Positions 1 through 11,251 are shown, counted from the stretch's first letter. The stretch is DNA of 64,000 bases from Nelumbo lutea (GCA_022828595.1 JAKGHH010000001.1:212425848-212489847); one strand, 5' to 3'. Numbers and translations are program-made. Notes: a model not told the origin generated them from the sequence alone.

Positions 1-2
1 AA

Positions 3-962
3 GTGCAGGTTGAAGGAGTTAGTATCAATGATCATTTTGCAAATATGGGAATTAAACCCAAAGGGGTTACAGGAGCTCCCAGTGGCACAGGAAAGAAGGA
101 GGTGGTGTGTGAATATTGCAAGAAGTCGAAACACACCAAGGACAAGTGTTGGAAATTGCATCCCAGTCTTTTTCCTATCCGATTCCAGAAGAAGAATGTT
201 AGTAGAAAGACAGGAAGTGCACATGCAGCCACAAGTATAGATACAGAGGTTGAGTCTGCCAGTGCACAATTGGCAGCCATGAAAGCTGAATATGAGAAGT
301 TTGGAAAGGTAATCAGCCAGCTTGAAGGTGTAACTTCATCATCCAACCCTTCTGGAAGTCCAGCCACCACCGAATTTGCTCACTCTGGTATAAGGGCTTC
401 TACTAACCATGCATCCACCTCAGGTAATCCCAAGATCCCTTGGATCATAGACTCAGGTGCTTCTGATCACATAACCAACCTTTCCACTTTGTTTGTTTCA
501 TATGATTTGCTTCCTGGTCGTGACAAAATCACCTTAGCTTATGGTTCTCTTGCCCCTATTTCTGGCAAGGGAACTGTCAAGCCTACAGACTCCTTACTCT
601 TATCTTCCACTCTTCATGTACCTAAATTAAATACCAACTTATTATCTGTAAGTAGCTTGACCAAGTCATTGAATTGTTGTGTAACCTTTTTCCCTTCTCA
701 CTGTGTGTTTCAGGACCTGAAGTCTCGGAAGGTGATTGGGAGTGGCCATAAAGCAAATGGAATATACTTGCTTGACACCCCTGGCCAATGCTTTGATCAT
801 TCCAAGAATGTTGCTTTTGGCTCTACTTCTTCAGAGTCTGTCAGTCAAATTATGTTGAGTCATTGCCGGTTGGGTCATTTACCTTTTTCTGCTTTAAGTC
901 ATTTGCTTCCCAAACTGTTTAAGGGAGTCAGTGTGTCCAGTCTCAATTGTGAGTCATGTCAG
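3..962 (+). pseudogene. Element A gag C-terminus, protease and pre-integrase
   Basis: The open frame encodes the end of Gag, with a CX2CX4HX4C zinc knuckle (CEYCKKSKHTKDKC) that binds RNA. About 110 residues later comes the aspartic protease motif DSGASDH, and then the pre-integrase region with its HX..H and CX2C zinc residues (ending CESCQ). Gag and protease are in one frame, as is usual for copia. The frame is cut right after CESCQ by the insertion at 963, whereas A'' continues directly into integrase. The first residues are outside the window, so the apparent start is not a true start. Confidence 0.85.
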
Positions 963-2836
963 TGAAAGAATGGTAGGATCCATCTAATGGACGCCATGAA
1001 AGGTGCGGAATGGGTGGGTGAATTTTAAAAATTTCCTACCTTTTTCTAACTGGGAATCATATTCCCTAAATTTAGAATACAATATTCAAGGATTCCACTT
1101 GAACCATAATCAAACCAAATCTGAATCAAAAGGAAACAGGAAGGATTATACCTGATCCGGAGAAACAATATCTCCCAAAGTTGGTGTTCACGCCCAAAGA
1201 AGAAACCAAGATCCGCTCCTACTGAAGATGACACAGCTGTGGATGGAACGGAACTAGCAGGGTGCGTCCTACACACGGGATTCTTTGCAAGAATCCTCTG
1301 GAAACCTTGAACACCGAATCTTTTTGGTCTTTCTTGCAAGACTGTTGTCAAGAACTGATTTCTTGACTTCCTACTGCTGCAAAGATTCAATCTTGCAACA
1401 GGGTATGGCGGCTGCTGGAGGAGGAGAAATCCAGGGACGAAGAGGGCTGAATTGTGTCTCTTCTCTCTGGAGTCTATGAGAGATCAAATCTCTATTCGCA
1501 GGAAGTATCTCTTGCATACAAACCCTAGTTCGAAATCTGATATTTCTGTTAGGGTTTTCTCCTCTTTCTTCTTGATTAAGAAACCTCCTAATTTTTGGGA
1601 GTTATCCCAATCCAAATCAGTATTTGGATAGGGGATAATCTTAATCCTATCTACAGATTAAGTTAACTGACTCCTGATCTTATCAGGAGGTTACCAGATT
1701 CAAATCTAATTTGAATTTGGTCTCTTAGAGTGGATAAGGTTAAAGACCCAATTCTTTTAGTAACATTAATCTCAGATTCGCCCCATGAATAGGTGATCAT
1801 ATCAGCCCAATTCGAAATGGGCTTTTGGCCCATTAAGTTTTCAGTGTTTAACTAGTTTCCAATCTGCTGCCCAGTTGGGCTTCTTTGTATGGCGTTGGAC
1901 CCAAGCATTGATCTACACACCAGCCACATGGTTTCGGCCCAGCCTTTATTACAAGGCCCAGCCGAATTCACTGAAAAACTCAGTGACCCCCTTGAGCCCA
2001 TCACATGGATCCTATGGGCCCAACACTTATATTAAGTGGTCCCTCGGCCAAGCCATCTTATAAAAACCCAGGGACTGTGGGCAGGTGCAAGATTAGCCCA
2101 TTAGGTATTATCCTAAATGGTCTTACACTTAACCTCTCAGCCCTTAATGATCAAGCACTGCCCGACAAGAGAAGACCTCTCCCTCGGCTGCAAGGAACAG
2201 TGCCGCACTCTCTACTCACATGGATCCTGGGAATTAAAACCTTTTGCAAATCTTTTGAAACTGTACATATACATATATATATATATATATTAATTTTGCA
2301 AAACAGAATTCCAACGATTGAAATCAACTGCCGGCAGTTTGGTTTCCATCAAAGATAGTGCATTCCCGATCATTACCATTGTCCGACAAAGGGTCTGATT
2401 CCGTCACTATGATCACTCACTCAAATGAATTCTCAGACTGCCCCAACATGTCCAGGTTTTGACCCCCACTAAGGATCTCACTGATTGACACATCAAAGAC
2501 AGCCCGATCCGACACCTAGTGATGTGTCATAATCGAGTCTAGGGGTCAGGTGTAACTTTCTAGTTTTGCCCATCTGTCTCTAAGGTCTAGGGCAATATTG
2601 GAAATCTGGTCCGGTTCAAGGGTTCAAGCAATCCCATACTGCATGTGCCTTGGGTCTTACCCTGATAGCTGAAACAAGCCATCCCAACACTTGGTGGCAC
2701 ATCAATATCAGCCTTGGCAGGATAAATCTCCCCAGACTTATCCAATGGCTGTGAATATTTAAAACTATCACAAGTTTCTATAAGTGTCCAGTTTTAGGGT
2801 TTTACACAGAATTATACCAAACAACATGAATCAAAC
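963..2836. other. Unclassified ~1.9-kb insertion in element A
   Basis: Comparison with A' and A'' shows uninterrupted coding across this point, so these bases were inserted, with loss of about 10-12 bases of target. I find no convincing coding frame. The segment has a TATA-like CTTATAAAAA at 2058-2067, a TA microsatellite near 2270-2290, and stretches such as AAACCCTAG and TTAGGGTTTT common in plant transcribed leaders. It starts TGAAAG and ends near AATCAAACA, so a solo LTR of an unrelated element is possible. I could not find a clean target duplication, so the class stays open. Confidence 0.5.
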
Positions 2837-5597
2837 ATTGTAGAAACAATTACCCTGTGAGCAATACAAGATATTCTTTTCCTTTTCATATTGTACACTG
2901 ATGTGTGGGGGCCTTACAACTTATCCTCTATGGGGGGTTACGAATATTTTATCCTGTTTATTGATGACTTTTCTAGATTCACTTGGATATACTTAATGAA
3001 ATCCCGGGATGAAGTCCCGGGACTTGTGAGGCAATTTCATGAGCTTGTTTTAACTCAATTTGATACCAGAATTAAGGTTTTCAGATCTGACAATGCAAAA
3101 GAGTATTTTGAGAAGAGTTTATCATTGTATCTCTCTGACATGGGGGTTATTCACCAAAGCTCGTGTGTTAGAACCCCTGAACAAAATGGAGTTGCTGAGA
3201 GGAAAAATAGACTTATTGTTGAAGTTGCAAGGAGCCTTGTTTGCCTCACATGTTCCCACAAGATTTTGGGGTATGCTGTACTTACTTCTACCTATCTCAT
3301 AAACCGTATGCCATCCAAGGTTTTAGGGTTTAAATCCCCCTTCAGTCTTCTTCATCTAGACAAGGATCTCTTCCTAATTCCTCTTCGTGTGTTTGGCTGT
3401 ACCTGTTATGTTCACATTCCAAGTGTACAGAGACATAAGTTTGAACCAAAAGCCCACAAATGCATCTTCCTTGGTTACTTCCCCACACAAAAGGGTTATT
3501 GTTGTTAATCCAAAGACTGGCATCTGACATGTCTCTATGGATGTTACCTCTGATGAACTTTCTCCTTTTTATGGTTCCTCTCAGGAAGGACATTGTCAAC
3601 AGGGGGAGAGTCTGTCACAAGTTTTTGCTCTTCCTCTTCCTGTCCCAGTTAAGTTTCTTGACAAGCCTGTATCCTCACCAAATGAATCAAAGGAGGATCA
3701 ACCACTTCATTCCTCTTGTCCTAGTGCCCCTATTTGTTTACCTCCTCGTCCTACCCATAATCCCAAAGTGTATCAAAGGTAGAGATCCAGGAATGAGCAA
3801 GTAGTTTCCCTTACAACAGATGAGGCTCATACATTCCCAATCATAGATGAGATAACAGGTACTTCTTCAGCTCCCTTGGAATCATCCTTCCCAGATCTTG
3901 ATGTCCCCATTGTTGTTAGGAAAGGAAAGCGGAAGTGTATTGCACACTGCATTTCCAAACACCTTTCTTATGACCTACTTTCTCCTTCATACTGTGCCTA
4001 CCTCTCTTCAGTTGCTTCTAACCCCATTCCTAGGTCTGTATCAGAAGCTCTTGGGATTCCAGAATGGAGAGATGCCATGCAGACTGAAATGGATGCTCTA
4101 CATGAAAATGGTACTTGAGAGGTGGTGGATATGCCTGAAGGGAAGGATCCAGTTGGGTGCAAGTGGGTTTTTCCGTTAAATACAGGGCTGATGGGACTAT
4201 TGAGAGGTACAAGGCCGGACTTGTTGCAAAAGGCTACACACAGACATATGGGATTGACTACCTGGAGACTTTTGCCCCTGTTGCTAAAATGACATCTGTG
4301 AGGGTTCTTTTATCTCTGGCAGCTCACTTTGATTGGCCTCTCTATCAGTTAGATGTAAAGAATGCATTTCTGAATGGTGACTTACATGAGGAGGTCTACA
4401 TGTGTCTTCCTCCAGGAATGTATGGGAAAGATATGCAAGGAAATGTATGTAAATTGAAGAAATCTCTTTATGGCCTCAAACAATCTCCTAGAGCCTGGTT
4501 TGAGAGATTTAGAGCTGCACTTGTTAAATTCGGCTATGTTCAGACACAGTCAGATCATACTCTTTTTGTGAAGAAAAGTGGATATCTAGCAGTGTATTTC
4601 ATTGTGTATGTTGATGACATTATAGTGACTGGTGATGTTGTCTCAGGCATTCTGGCCCTTAAGTCTTTCCTCCGTACAGAATTTGAGATTAAGGATCTGG
4701 GGGAGTTGAGATACTTCCTTGGCATAGAAGTTGCCAGATCCAAGGATGGGATTCTTATTTCCCAGAGGAAATATGTCCTTGTTTTGTTGTCTGACTGGAA
4801 AAATTGGTGCAAGACCAGCTGCAACTCCCATTGATATGAGTCACAAACTTTCAGCTTCGGATGGAACTTTGTTGGAAGACAAAGGGGTCTTTCAGAGACT
4901 TCTTGGGAAGCTTCTGTACCTGTGCATGACTAGGCTAGATATTGCGTATGCTGTCAGTTGCATTAGCTAGTTCATGCATGCTCCTAGAGATACCCATATG
5001 GCAGCAGCAGAACGGATTTTGTGCTATTTGAAAGGCTCTCCAGGAAAAGGAATTCTATTTACCAAGCATGGTCATCTGAAACTTGAAACCTATACTGATG
5101 TTGATTGGGCTGGAAATATTGATGATAGAAGATCTACTTCAGGGTATTGCAGTTTGGTGGCTGGTAATGTTGTCTCTTGGAGGAGTAAGAAACAATCAGT
5201 TGTGGCCCGATCCTCCGCAAAAGCAGAGTATAGAGCCATGGCACATGGAGTCTCGGAATTGTTGTGGCTAAGGTCCTTAATGGAAGAACTTGGGATTGAT
5301 CATGACAAACCCATGATGTTGTACTATGATAATCAGGCTGCCATCAACATTGCTCACAACCCGGTACAACATGATAGAACCAAACATATTGAGGTTGATA
5401 GACACTTTATTAGAGAAAGAGTCTCCTCCGGTGAAGTGTATATTCCATTCATTACTTCTGAAGGACAATTGACAGATTTCCTCAGCAAGGGCTTTTCCAA
5501 GGCAAGGCTTCAACATGACACTAGCAAGCTGGGCATAATTAACATCTATGCTCAGCTTGAGGGGGAGTGTAGAGGAGATGGGCCAAATGGCCCATAG
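2837..5597 (+). pseudogene. Element A integrase, reverse transcriptase and RNase H
   Basis: Integrase resumes with DVWGP and shows the catalytic series D, D (SDNAKEY) and E (EQNGVAERKN). RT shows [13 protein letters not shown] and the active-site YVDD near 4609-4620. RNase H shows DWAG, AEYRAM, YYDNQAA and KHIEVDRHF, and ends at a stop at 5595-5597. The reading frame is broken by a frameshift near 3508, stops near 3780 and 4116, frameshifts near 4170 and 4795, and a stop at about 4968 where relatives have Gln. The C-terminal tail runs over the purine tract into the LTR, as in A''. Confidence 0.85.
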
Positions 5598-5894
5598 ACT
5601 ATCATTTCATGTTATGTTATGTTTCTCTCTGTTATGGGCCTTATTTTGGGCCCATACTCTGTAATGTTTAGTTTTTTGTATTTTCTTGCCCACTCAAGGG
5701 CCTCTCTGTAATTTGTCAAAGATTAACTTCTTAATAAGATGTTTAGAGTGTTAGAGGGAGGTTATGTTCGAACCTCTTACTCTCTAACACTCATTGCCGC
5801 CAGCTCTCTCTTCTCTTCCTCTCTTGTTTGTTTATTTTCTGGTTTGCATCTAATCTCAAACAGTTCCATACATCAAGTGGACTGTTTTTCAACT
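5568..5894 (+). repeat. 3' LTR of element A
   Basis: It begins TGTAGAGG directly after the polypurine tract CTTGAGGGGGAG and ends near TTTTTCAACT. The end was set by comparison with the LTR pairs of A' and A''. It contains the promoter and poly(A) region (GTTATGGGCC and AAGATTAACTTCTTAATAAG motifs shared with the other copies). Confidence 0.8.
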
Positions 5895-6048
5895 AAATTT
5901 ATACTTTTTATCATGAATAATTATTAAAGAAATATGGTTATGGTACCTAGGGAACTGCCCTAGGATCTATGTTTTTAACATAAAATATCCATCGCCTGGG
6001 CACCCGCCTATAGTCGCCTAGCCTCACCTTGTTGCCTTGAAAACTATG
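5895..6048 (+). repeat. Right arm of a hAT-type MITE (copy 1)
   Basis: The block ends with CCTTGAAAACTATG and carries degenerate GCCTAG(G) subrepeats. It resembles the right ends of MITE copies at 39166 and 55222. Element A is inserted into it, so the left arm is expected beyond the left edge. Directly after its end, integrase coding of copia G resumes (GYRYFIL), showing that this MITE had inserted into G. Confidence 0.65.
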
Positions 6049-7540
6049 GGGGTACAGATATTTCATTCTCTTCATTGATCACTTCAATCGGTATACATGG
6101 CTTTATTTGATGAAAAATAGAGATGAAGTTCATATGATTGTTCAAAACTTCATGAATATGGTAGAGTCACAATTTGAGAAAAGAGTTAAGATAATAAGAT
6201 CTGACAATGCCAAGGAATACTTTGAATGTCACTTGCATAGATTTCTTGAAGACAGGGACACTATTCACCAAAGTTCTTGTAGTCATACTCCACGACAGAA
6301 TGGGGTGGCTGAAAGAAAAAATAGGCATGTGGTTGAAGTTGTTCGAGGCTTATTGTTCCACGACAGATAGCTGTACATCTCATTAACAGACTCCCATCAA
6401 GGGTCCTTAACCTTCATTCTCCTCATCAACCCCCCTTCCCTGATGAACCTCTTAATCTACCCCTTAAGGTCTTTGGTTGTGTTTGTTTTGTTCATGATAT
6501 GAGTCCTTCCTAGCGCAAGTTTGATCCTAAATCAGTTAAGTATGTATTCCTAGGTTACCCTCTAGTCTAGAAAGGCTATAGATGCTTTTATGCTCTCTCT
6601 GGCAAGAGATATGTCTCTAAGGATGTTACCTTTTTGGAATCCTCTTCCTTTTTCTAGTCACCCCGTCCTTCTCTTCAGGGGGAGAATGCAAGTGAAGATT
6701 GGACTACCTTCTGCCTTCCTATTCCTACCTCTATTCCTTCTTCTTCTCCTCTTCCTCCTCTTCCTGTAAGTGGGTTTATACTGTTAAGCACAAGGTAGAT
6801 GGCTCAATTAAAAGATACAAAGGTCGGTTTGTAGCCAAAGGATACACTCAGACTTATGGCATTGATTATCTGGAAACCTTTGCTCCAATTGCTAAAATGA
6901 ACTCTATTTGTGTGATCATGTCTCTTGCTGCCCATTACTCGTGGCCTTTATATCAAATGAATGTAAAGAATGCCTTTCTTAATGGGGACTTACAAGTGGA
7001 AGTATATATGGGCTTACCACTTGGGGTAAGTTTTCCTAACGGTGATGGAAAAGTGTGCCGCTTGAAGAAGTCTTTGTATAGGCTAAAACAATCTCCAAGA
7101 GCATGGTTTAACAAGTCCAAGAATGCCATCCTAAAGATTGTTTTTTCTCAATCTCAGGCTGACCACACCTTATTTATTAGAAGAGTTGATGGCAGAGTAC
7201 AGGGCAATGGCTCATGGAGTGTTTGAACTACTCTAGTTGAAGACCTTATTGACTGAGATGGGCATCCAAGCAGATGTTCCAATGAGACTATATTGTGACA
7301 ATTAAACAGCCATAAATATTGCTCACAATCCTATCCAATATTATCGTACAAAGCATATTGAGGTGGATAGACACTTTATTAGAGAAAGAATTGCTAGCGG
7401 AGAGATTTGCCTTCCTTTTGTAAGGTCAGAAGACCAACTAGCTAATTGCCTCACTAAAGGTGTTCACCATCCAAAGTTTGCTAAGAACCTTGCCAAGTTG
7501 GGCATGATTGACATATATGCTCAGCTTGAGGGGGAGTGTT
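6049..7540 (+). pseudogene. Element G integrase, RT and RNase H remnants
   Basis: Integrase is recognised by SDNAKEYF and RQNGVAERKNRH, then breaks at 6368. Scattered stops follow (6513, 6570 and 6655 region). RT resumes near 6765 with [10 protein letters not shown] and shows [13 protein letters not shown] and LKQSPRAWF. After the deletion near 7183, RNase H continues with AEYRAMAHG, LYCDN followed by a stop, and KHIEVDRHF. It cannot encode an active polyprotein. Confidence 0.8.
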
Positions 7541-7776
7541 GAGAATGGCTAGACAGGGGTGTTTTTGGTTTTTTTCTCCTTTCTTATACCCTCTCAGTAT
7601 TTGGGCACCCATATAGGGGCCTTCTTGTAATTATTATTTTCTCAAATTATAAAGTAATCTTTTGAGGGTGTGAACAGTGAATAACACACACCTCTCGACA
7701 CTTGCTCCCTTCTTCCTATTCTTCTTCTTCTTCTTCTCTTCTCTTCTTCCTCTCTCTTGAAACCCTAGTTTCTGCA
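7537..7776 (+). repeat. 3' LTR of element G
   Basis: It starts TGTTGAGAATGG after the purine tract CTTGAGGGGGAG and ends about CTAGTTTCTGCA. A pyrimidine-rich (TTC)n stretch lies near its end, as in most copia LTRs here. The right boundary is inferred from the point where antisense gag of element H begins. Confidence 0.65.
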
Positions 7777-7777
7777 A

Positions 7778-8068
7778 CTTTGATATACCTTTTCAAGGTA
7801 CTGGAACATGTCATGGGCTGATTTGAGACCTTTTATCGGAATACTGACATCCATAGAGATAGAGCCAAGTATCCATGAAGTAACCTGAGCATTCTTAGTT
7901 CTCCACTGTTTCAGCCCTTTGACATCACTGGCATTTGGCATAGGTGTGGAACCATTAATATAACCCCATACCTTTCTCTTCAACAAAATACTGAAAATGA
8001 AACTTCTAGAAAGCATAGTTTCTTCCATCGAACTTGACATAAATAATTTCATTCTTTTCCAAAGCCAT
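7778..8068 (-). pseudogene. Element H gag, N-terminal part
   Basis: Reading starts at the minus-strand ATG at 8066-8068 (MALEKNEIIYVKFDGRNYAF) and, after a frameshift, continues as KVWGYINGSTP, LKQWRTKNAQVTSWILGSI and YLEKVYQ. These match the conserved N-terminal region of one class of plant copia Gag proteins. The frame ends abruptly at the joint with element G. Confidence 0.7.
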
Positions 8069-8526
8069 GTCGAAAAGAATACAAAGTAAAAACTGATTGA
8101 AGCAAGCAAGAGGAGCAGTAATCGAATCCAAGAGAGTCAAAAACTGAGAAAAGAAACCTCTTACAGTCACAAGAGATTGTCCAAGATCCAACAATAGGAG
8201 AAAACTGGATACGTAGTCCAGAAAAGGAAAGTCTGGATGCAGCCACCTAGAAGAGATGTATAGATCTCTCTCAAAACTTCTTGGATCTCAATAAAAATTT
8301 CAGAATATGATGAGGATGGCTAAGCGACACTTCCTTTCAAGTCTTACTGCAAACTGATGTCATGTGGGAGAGATCTAATGAAATCTCTCTTACTAGATGT
8401 GCAAAACACAGAGAAATGGTCCCTGGAAAGATCAAAAGAGTCCATAACCAATCGGCAATGATGATAGCTCTCAAACTTATCAAGAAAGAAGAGAAACAGA
8501 TCAGAGAGCAGCCTCCTCTGATACTA

Positions 8527-8783
8527 TGTCAGTTCATGAGAAGATGAAAGAGCTAGAAGAGAAACACAAGTTCAGATCTGTTAGGGTTGATCAATCTGAA
8601 CAAACCAACCCAGAAAATATGTATTTATATTAAACTTAAGTGAATGGACAAGATTCTCCTTACAAAGAAAATAAAAGAACTGTGCACTAATGTACACGCC
8701 TATTATAGTACAAGAAAGAATAATAAAATACAGTAGAATTACAAAACTACCCTTTATTTTCTCTACATTAAATTCTAGGAACA
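8527..8783 (-). repeat. 5' LTR of element H (probable)
   Basis: The boundary at 8527 (TGTCAG on the + strand) is fixed by the adjacent primer site. The other end, at about 8783 (TCTAGGAACA), is my choice of the last CA before LINE coding begins. No second LTR is present to confirm it. Confidence 0.5.
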
Positions 8784-8829
8784 AGTCTGGATTGGGGATT
8801 CTCCCTTGAAAGATCAATTCCCATCCTTG

Positions 8830-9655
8830 TTTGCTTTATCTAACTTGAAAAATGGGCCTCTCCAACTTTCTAGTATGCTTACAAGAAAATTCAGGGTTTG
8901 GGTGGAATTTGGGACTGAATAGTACCTTGTTTCTGCTAAGCATTCTTGAGGGGGTTTTTATGGATCCCCCTAAATCTGACAGTAGGGTTTGGACTTTGTC
9001 AGCCTCTGGGGTCTTTTCTTGTGCATCCTATTTCAAAGGTTTAATTCAATCATTTGGTCCTCCAAGGAAACCTTTTCTGGTTAAGTAAGTCGGGTGCAAA
9101 CCTATTCCACCAAGGGTTGGGAGTTTTTGTTGGGAAGCATTCTCAGAAAGATTCAACACTTGTGGTTTACTTCAGAAAAAGAGACCTAATTGTTATCTAT
9201 CTCTCATCATTGGTGTGTTCTATGCGCAAGGCTATGGATGAGATTGGTTACCACTTATTGATTTCTTTCTCTTTTACTAATTATATTTAGGAATGTTGTT
9301 TCTCTTTGTTTGGGTGCAGGTGATCTCCCCCGTCGGATGTACAAACTCTTTTTGCCCCTACTTTGTTTAGTTCACCAAAGAAAAGAGGAAGAGTAATGTG
9401 GAGATATTTAAGGGCTGCTGTCTATTGGACTATATGGGAGGAAAGGAATGGAAGAGTTTTTTCAGATAAAGATAGAAGTCCACAAGATCTTCTGGATGTG
9501 ATCCTCCTTAGAGTGGTGCAGTGGCTGAAGTCTTTGAACCTGTTTAAAGACTTTACAGCGATGGATTGGGTCAGAAATTGGAACGAAATTGTAAGTTCAG
9601 CTCCAGCTAAGGATACCCCCTACCTTCTTGGACTCCTCGTGGTTTCTTCAAATTA
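8830..9655 (+). pseudogene. LINE zinc-binding and linker region
   Basis: Broken frames give FPSLFALSNLKNG, a region with RVWTLSASGVFS, then WTIWEERNGRVFSDKDRSPQ and VVQWLKSL. These match the segment between RT and RNase H of plant L1 elements (zf-RVT region). Stops and frameshifts occur near 9088 and 9290. Confidence 0.7.
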
Positions 9656-10328
9656 AACTTCGATGGAAGTAGCATTGGAAACCATGGTTTTCAAAACCGG
9701 ACCGGACCGGACGGTCGGACAGGGAAAACCGGGAATCGGTCAGGTGACTGGTTCCGTTTTTCCCCAAAACCGGATTTTCCCCAAAACCATTGATTTTGGT
9801 CAGCAAACCGCTGACCCGGGTGGTTAACCGTTCGAACCGTTTTGACCGTTTTTTAGTTTTTATTTTTTTTTGTCAGAACGGGCCGACCGTTCGACCTGGG
9901 AACCGGACCCCTGACCGGTTTGTTCTTCAGGTCGGTTTTAAAAACCTTGTTGGAAACCCATGTCCTTCAGGTATTGGGGGTGTCCTAAGAATTGAGGAGG
10001 GTAGGGTATTAGCTATGTTTTCAGGGCCAATTGGAGTGGGTGATGCTCTCCGAGCTGAGATCTCAGATGTCCTAGAAGGAATTCAAAGGGTTAATGAGAT
10101 GAACATCACTAAATTGGTTATAGAGGGAGATTCTAAATTGTAGTGGGCTGGCTAAAAGAAGATAATGCTAGCTTTTGGAACTACAGCAATGAGAAGAGGA
10201 CATTTATGTGACTGACTAAGGATACTGAAGTCAAACTGAACTGGGTAAAAAGAAGTGCTAACTCCTTTGCTGATGGGTTAGCCAAACAAGGGATGGCTAA
10301 GGATTCTATGTTTTGGGCTCACTTGTAA
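9656..10328 (+). pseudogene. LINE RNase H domain, split by a MITE
   Basis: The domain starts FKLNFDGSSIGN and, after the MITE, resumes NPCPSGIGGVLRIEEG. It continues with GDALRAEI, VIEGDS and NSFADGLAKQG, ending at a stop at 10326-10328. These are the Asp and Glu positions of plant LINE RNase H. Leaving out the MITE and one duplicated 8-mer restores the frame at the split. A one-base frameshift near 10140 and an in-frame stop near 10210 remain. Confidence 0.8.
9683..9949. mobile_element. 267-bp hAT-type MITE
   Basis: The element has terminal inverted repeats CATGGTTTTCAAAACCG and, at the other end in reverse complement, CAAGGTTTTTAAAACCG. It is flanked by a perfect 8-bp target duplication TTGGAAAC (9675-9682 and 9950-9957). 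Eight-base duplications are typical of hAT transposons. The inside is rich in ACCGG and CCGTT subrepeats and has no coding capacity. Confidence 0.9.
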
Positions 10329-10450
10329 TCTTGTTCTCTTTGTTTTTTTTTTTGTTTGTCTAATGGTGTGGGAGTTAAGAGATTTTATCTCCCTTTCTAC
10401 TGTATTTAATTCTTTTTATTAATGAAAGTTTGAGTTATTGATAAAAAATG

Positions 10451-10737
10451 AAATTCATTCTGTTGTTAGAAAAGAAAAAGAGAAAATAGGGAGAGCAATA
10501 GACATTCAACCTAATCTTTCTAGTCCACCCAAGAAAGGTGTCTATTATAATAAATGCTGAAATTACAACTCTGCTATCATAGTTATAAGCGTGTAACCTG
10601 TATTCTAACAATCAACATATTACTAAACTACTATTACAATGTATTAATCATATTCTTGACATATTACTTTGCGTCTAACATGTATTTGCATATTTAATTG
10701 CTGCATTACTATTCTCGTTATCTATTGCTCATTGCAG
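10451..10737 (+). other. Intron sequence before first visible kinesin exon
   Basis: AT-rich intron sequence with no element I recognise. It ends with a pyrimidine-rich stretch and ATTGCAG, the acceptor of the exon at 10738. Confidence 0.6.
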
Positions 10738-11076
10738 ACAGAGAAGACCAAAATGGAAGAGAGAATGAAACATGAGCAGGATGTGCTTAGACTACCGAAA
10801 GAGAAGGACCTCACTGATCGTGAAATATCTTCCCTGAAGCAGGAATTAGTAATGGCCAAAAGGACTTACGAAGAGCGTTGTTTGCAGTTGGAATCAGAGG
10901 CTAAGGGAACTAAACATGACCTGGAGGAGAGATTAAAGGAGCTTGAATTCCTTTTAAAAACTTCACAGGAGGAAGTTAAAGAATTTGAGGCATTTTCCAG
11001 TTCTAAAGCTGAAAATTGGAAGAAAAAGGAATGCAGCTACCTGAGTTTTATAAAGTCTCAGTTTGAAGCTCTTCAG
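10738..11076 (+). CDS. Kinesin-14 exon (coiled-coil stalk)
   Basis: Plant kinesin-14 motors have a coiled coil before a C-proximal motor domain and move toward microtubule minus ends. This exon encodes 113 residues starting TEKTKMEERMKHEQD, with heptad-like charged and leucine pattern and EERLKELEFLLKTSQEE. It has a CAG acceptor at its left and a GT donor (CTTCAG/GTTTGC) at its right, phase 0. Upstream exons, including any N-terminal domain, are not in the window. Codon pattern is clean with no stop. Confidence 0.85.
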
Positions 11077-11169
11077 GTTTGCTAAATTTACTGTGTTCTG
11101 AACTCTTTTCTCATCTTTTTCAGTGCTCTTACACTTAAAACCTTTCATTCATGCTTTGAAACCATTCAG

Positions 11170-11251
11170 GAACTGAGGGTAGCTTCTGAGTCCATCAAGC
11201 AAGAGGTTATAAGTACACAACAAACCTATTTAGAGGAATTTAGTCACTTGG
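11170..11251 (+). CDS. Kinesin-14 exon (stalk near neck)
   Basis: This 82-nt exon encodes ELRVASESIKQEVISTQQ followed by YLEEFSHLG, the conserved SIKQE segment before the motor neck of plant kinesin-14s. The acceptor is ATTCAG and the donor is TTGG/GTATGA. The 93-bp intron before it is ordinary in size, unlike the giant ones. It ends in phase 1. Confidence 0.88.

Larger units (their letters stand above)
1..5894 (+). mobile_element. Copia element A, 5' end outside window
   Basis: This Ty1/copia LTR retrotransposon lacks its 5' LTR and first part of gag because the window starts inside gag. Visible order is zinc knuckle, protease, pre-integrase, integrase, reverse transcriptase, RNase H, purine tract and 3' LTR. 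That order (integrase before RT) defines the copia superfamily. The internal region closely matches A' (21816-30926, minus strand) and A'' (47231-52974, minus strand). A foreign segment of about 1.9 kb splits it at 963-2836. It sits inside a MITE whose right arm follows at 5895. Several stops and frameshifts make it non-autonomous. Confidence 0.9.
6049..7776 (+). mobile_element. Copia remnant G
   Basis: This is a degraded copia element on the + strand. From left to right it holds integrase, RT, RNase H, purine tract and 3' LTR. Its 5' part is separated by the MITE and element A and lies outside the window. The RT to RNase H joint at about 7183 is an internal deletion removing the end of RT, including YVDD, and the start of RNase H. 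Confidence 0.8.
7777..8783 (-). mobile_element. Copia remnant H, 5' end (gag, leader, LTR)
   Basis: On the minus strand this fragment has, in order, an LTR (8527-8783), a primer site TAGTATCAGAG with one mismatch to the usual TGGTATCAGAG, a leader, and the first part of gag (start at 8068). Gag is cut off at 7778 where element G ends. It belongs to a different family from A to F: the Gag begins with a FDGRNYAFW-like motif. Confidence 0.7.
8784..10450 (+). mobile_element. 5'-truncated L1-type LINE with RNase H
   Basis: This non-LTR retrotransposon fragment carries the region downstream of the reverse transcriptase, then an RNase H domain and a 3' tail with a T-rich and AATAAA-like region (TTATTAATGAAAG). 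It lies in the large intron left of the first visible kinesin exon. It contains a hAT-type MITE at 9683-9949. It is inactive. Confidence 0.8.

Noticed and set aside
963..2836. Solo LTR with TG...CA ends in element A
   Set aside because: Ends TGAAAG and CAAACA are possible, but the 5-bp flanks do not match, so I left it unclassified.
9363..9656. 97-residue frame that might be a host gene
   Set aside because: WTIWEERNGRVF and the following RNase H identify it as LINE linker coding.
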